Shown one piece after another: positions 5,173 to 5,904 of a stretch of DNA of 5,904 nucleotides. The stretch is taken from assembly GCA_964495465.1 (NCBI GenBank), contig CAZBWE010000119.1, positions 1-5,904 of the forward strand, read 5' to 3'. The DNA is from CAZBWE01 sp964495465 (GTDB taxonomy: Bacteria > Planctomycetota > Phycisphaerae > Sedimentisphaerales > Anaerobacaceae). The translations under genes and the position numbers were made by a program. The notes under the pieces are model-generated. The model saw only the letters and a list, made by a program, of their open reading frames with translations, was not told the DNA's origin and searched no databases. Each line of letters starts with the position of its first letter. Within the stretch, counting starts at the first letter, position 1.

Positions 5173-5904
5173 CTATGCTTTTACGCCGCCGACTGTCATA
5201 GATTTAACTAAAACAGTAGGCAATCCGAAGCCAACCGGGACAGACTGCCCGTTTTTTCCGCAAGAACCGGCTCCCCCTTGGGCCATTTCGAGGTCGTTTG
5301 CAACCATAGTAACGTTTTGTAACATTTTTGGGCCGTTTCCAATAATATTTATATCTTTGATAGGCGAGGTTAGCTTGCCGTCTTCAATCATTTTTCCCTG
5401 AGAAACATAAAATGCAAAATCGCCCTCGCCAATTTTCACCTGCCCGTTGCTTACATCCTGAATGTAGATGCCTTTTTCCACGCTCTTAATAACATCTTCA
5501 GGGCTTGCCTGTCCGGCCAACATATACGTGTTTCTCATTCTTGGTAAAATGTAATGCTCGTAGCTCTCGCGTCTTCCGTTGCCGGTCGGCTCGACTTTAT
5601 AGTGTTTAGCGGAGATTTTGTCGTGCATATATGTGCGGAGGATTCCATTCTCCACTAAAACTGTTTTCTGGCTGATAGTGCCTTCATCATCGACATTGAT
5701 TGAGCCAAGCAGTTTAGGATTGGTTCCGTCATCAACGATGGAGACAAACGGCTCAGCGACCTTTTTGCCGAGCATTGTGGCGTAAGTTGAAATCCCTTTT
5801 CTGTTAAAGTCGGCCTCCATTCCGTGCCCAATCGCCTCGTGGAGAAGAATTCCTGTTATACCGGGACCCAGAACCACGGGCATTTCTCCTGCCGGTGGTT
5901 GAAC
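5173..5904 (-). CDS. tldD: TldD zinc metalloprotease, N-terminus outside the window
   Basis: The frame is open through the right edge: upstream of the ATG at 5883 the codons encode VQPPAGE, which joins MPVVLGPG exactly as in TldD proteins. That ATG is therefore internal and the CDS is 5'-partial. The visible 243 residues are the C-terminal half; E. coli TldD has 481, so roughly 230-240 are missing. The zinc site HEAIGH (visible residues 22-27, bases 5824-5841) is followed by GMEADFNRKG. The third zinc ligand of the family, Cys in SCGKNGQSVPVG, is at visible residue 215 (5260-5262). All visible catalytic residues are intact, so an active peptidase is expected. With TldE it forms a cytoplasmic complex that cleaves unfolded peptides or leader peptides. 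The stop TAG (5173-5175) is 16 bases before tldE. No precursor peptide or maturation enzyme is visible nearby, so general peptide turnover is the default role. Confidence 0.95.
   Translation of the reverse strand, partial: VQPPAGEMPVVLGPGITGILLHEAIGHGMEADFNRKGISTYATMLGKKVAEPFVSIVDDGTNPKLLGSINVDDEGTISQKTVLVENGILRTYMHDKISAKHYKVEPTGNGRRESYEHYILPRMRNTYMLAGQASPEDVIKSVEKGIYIQDVSNGQVKIGEGDFAFYVSQGKMIEDGKLTSPIKDINIIGNGPKMLQNVTMVANDLEMAQGGAGSCGKNGQSVPVGFGLPTVLVKSMTVGGVKA
5824..5841 (-). other. HExxxH zinc-binding catalytic motif of TldD
   Basis: Encodes HEAIGH. In TldD structures the two His bind zinc and the Glu activates water; the third ligand is the Cys encoded at 5260-5262. Both parts are present, which distinguishes this catalytic subunit from the TldE partner. 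Confidence 0.9.

Noticed and set aside
5881..5883. ATG at 5883 as the start of tldD
   Set aside because: The upstream codons (VQPPAGE) continue the conserved TldD sequence to the window edge, and the protein would lack its whole N-terminal domain.

Overview
The window looks like a scaffold piece from an anaerobic or sediment-type planctomycete (Planctomycetota, probably class Phycisphaerae, order Sedimentisphaerales or a close relative). The main reason is the secreted protein at the left end. It combines a signal peptide, a beta-rich jelly-roll-like domain and an Fn3-like unit with the signature DVVLSWTPG...ADTHNVYFGTDFNDVNDA...GQTYYWKVDEVN, which I recognise as highly repeated in that group. 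A XylR-type regulator beside a uroporphyrinogen-decarboxylase-like (URO-D) protein is also common in Planctomycetota and Lentisphaerae/Kiritimatiellae. No rRNA or marker gene is present, so the taxonomy is inference. A run of exactly 100 N (3716-3815) shows this is a scaffold with an unsized gap.

Layout. Positions 1-1057 (minus) hold the first 352 codons of a secreted protein that runs off the left edge. Positions 1058-1710 are a 653-bp AT-rich divergent intergenic region with several candidate promoters, a dyad, two TACGTA palindromes and a possible 22-codon ORF. Positions 1711 (or 1729)-2946 (plus) encode a regulator with a LacI/periplasmic-binding-type sensor domain and a C-terminal AraC helix-turn-helix (the XylR architecture). 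A 137-bp spacer with a small hairpin, a perfect TATAAT and a third TACGTA leads to a URO-D superfamily gene (3084/3096 onwards, plus), which is cut by the N gap after about 206 residues. Right of the gap, on the minus strand, is an operon-like pair: tldD (right edge to 5173, N-terminus outside the window) followed after 16 bp by a complete tldE/pmbA (5156-3834).

How the parts may work together. The regulator probably senses a sugar-like ligand and may control the URO-D-like gene, itself, the divergent secreted-protein gene, or some combination. The URO-D-like protein is not a normal HemE, and its substrate cannot be assigned because its C-terminal half is missing. TldD and TldE are expected to form a heteromeric zinc protease that degrades unfolded peptides or trims leader peptides; TldD carries the catalytic HEAIGH motif and the C-terminal zinc-ligand cysteine. 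No functional link between the TldD/E pair and the left half is visible, and the gap prevents judging their true distance.

I see no mobile element, CRISPR array, tRNA or rRNA, and no clear evidence of a wholly new system. The items most worth a second look are an in-frame C8 tract in the secreted protein where either a +1 or a -1 slip would truncate it, three TACGTA palindromes confined to the two regulatory regions, and the unresolved gap inside the URO-D-like gene.
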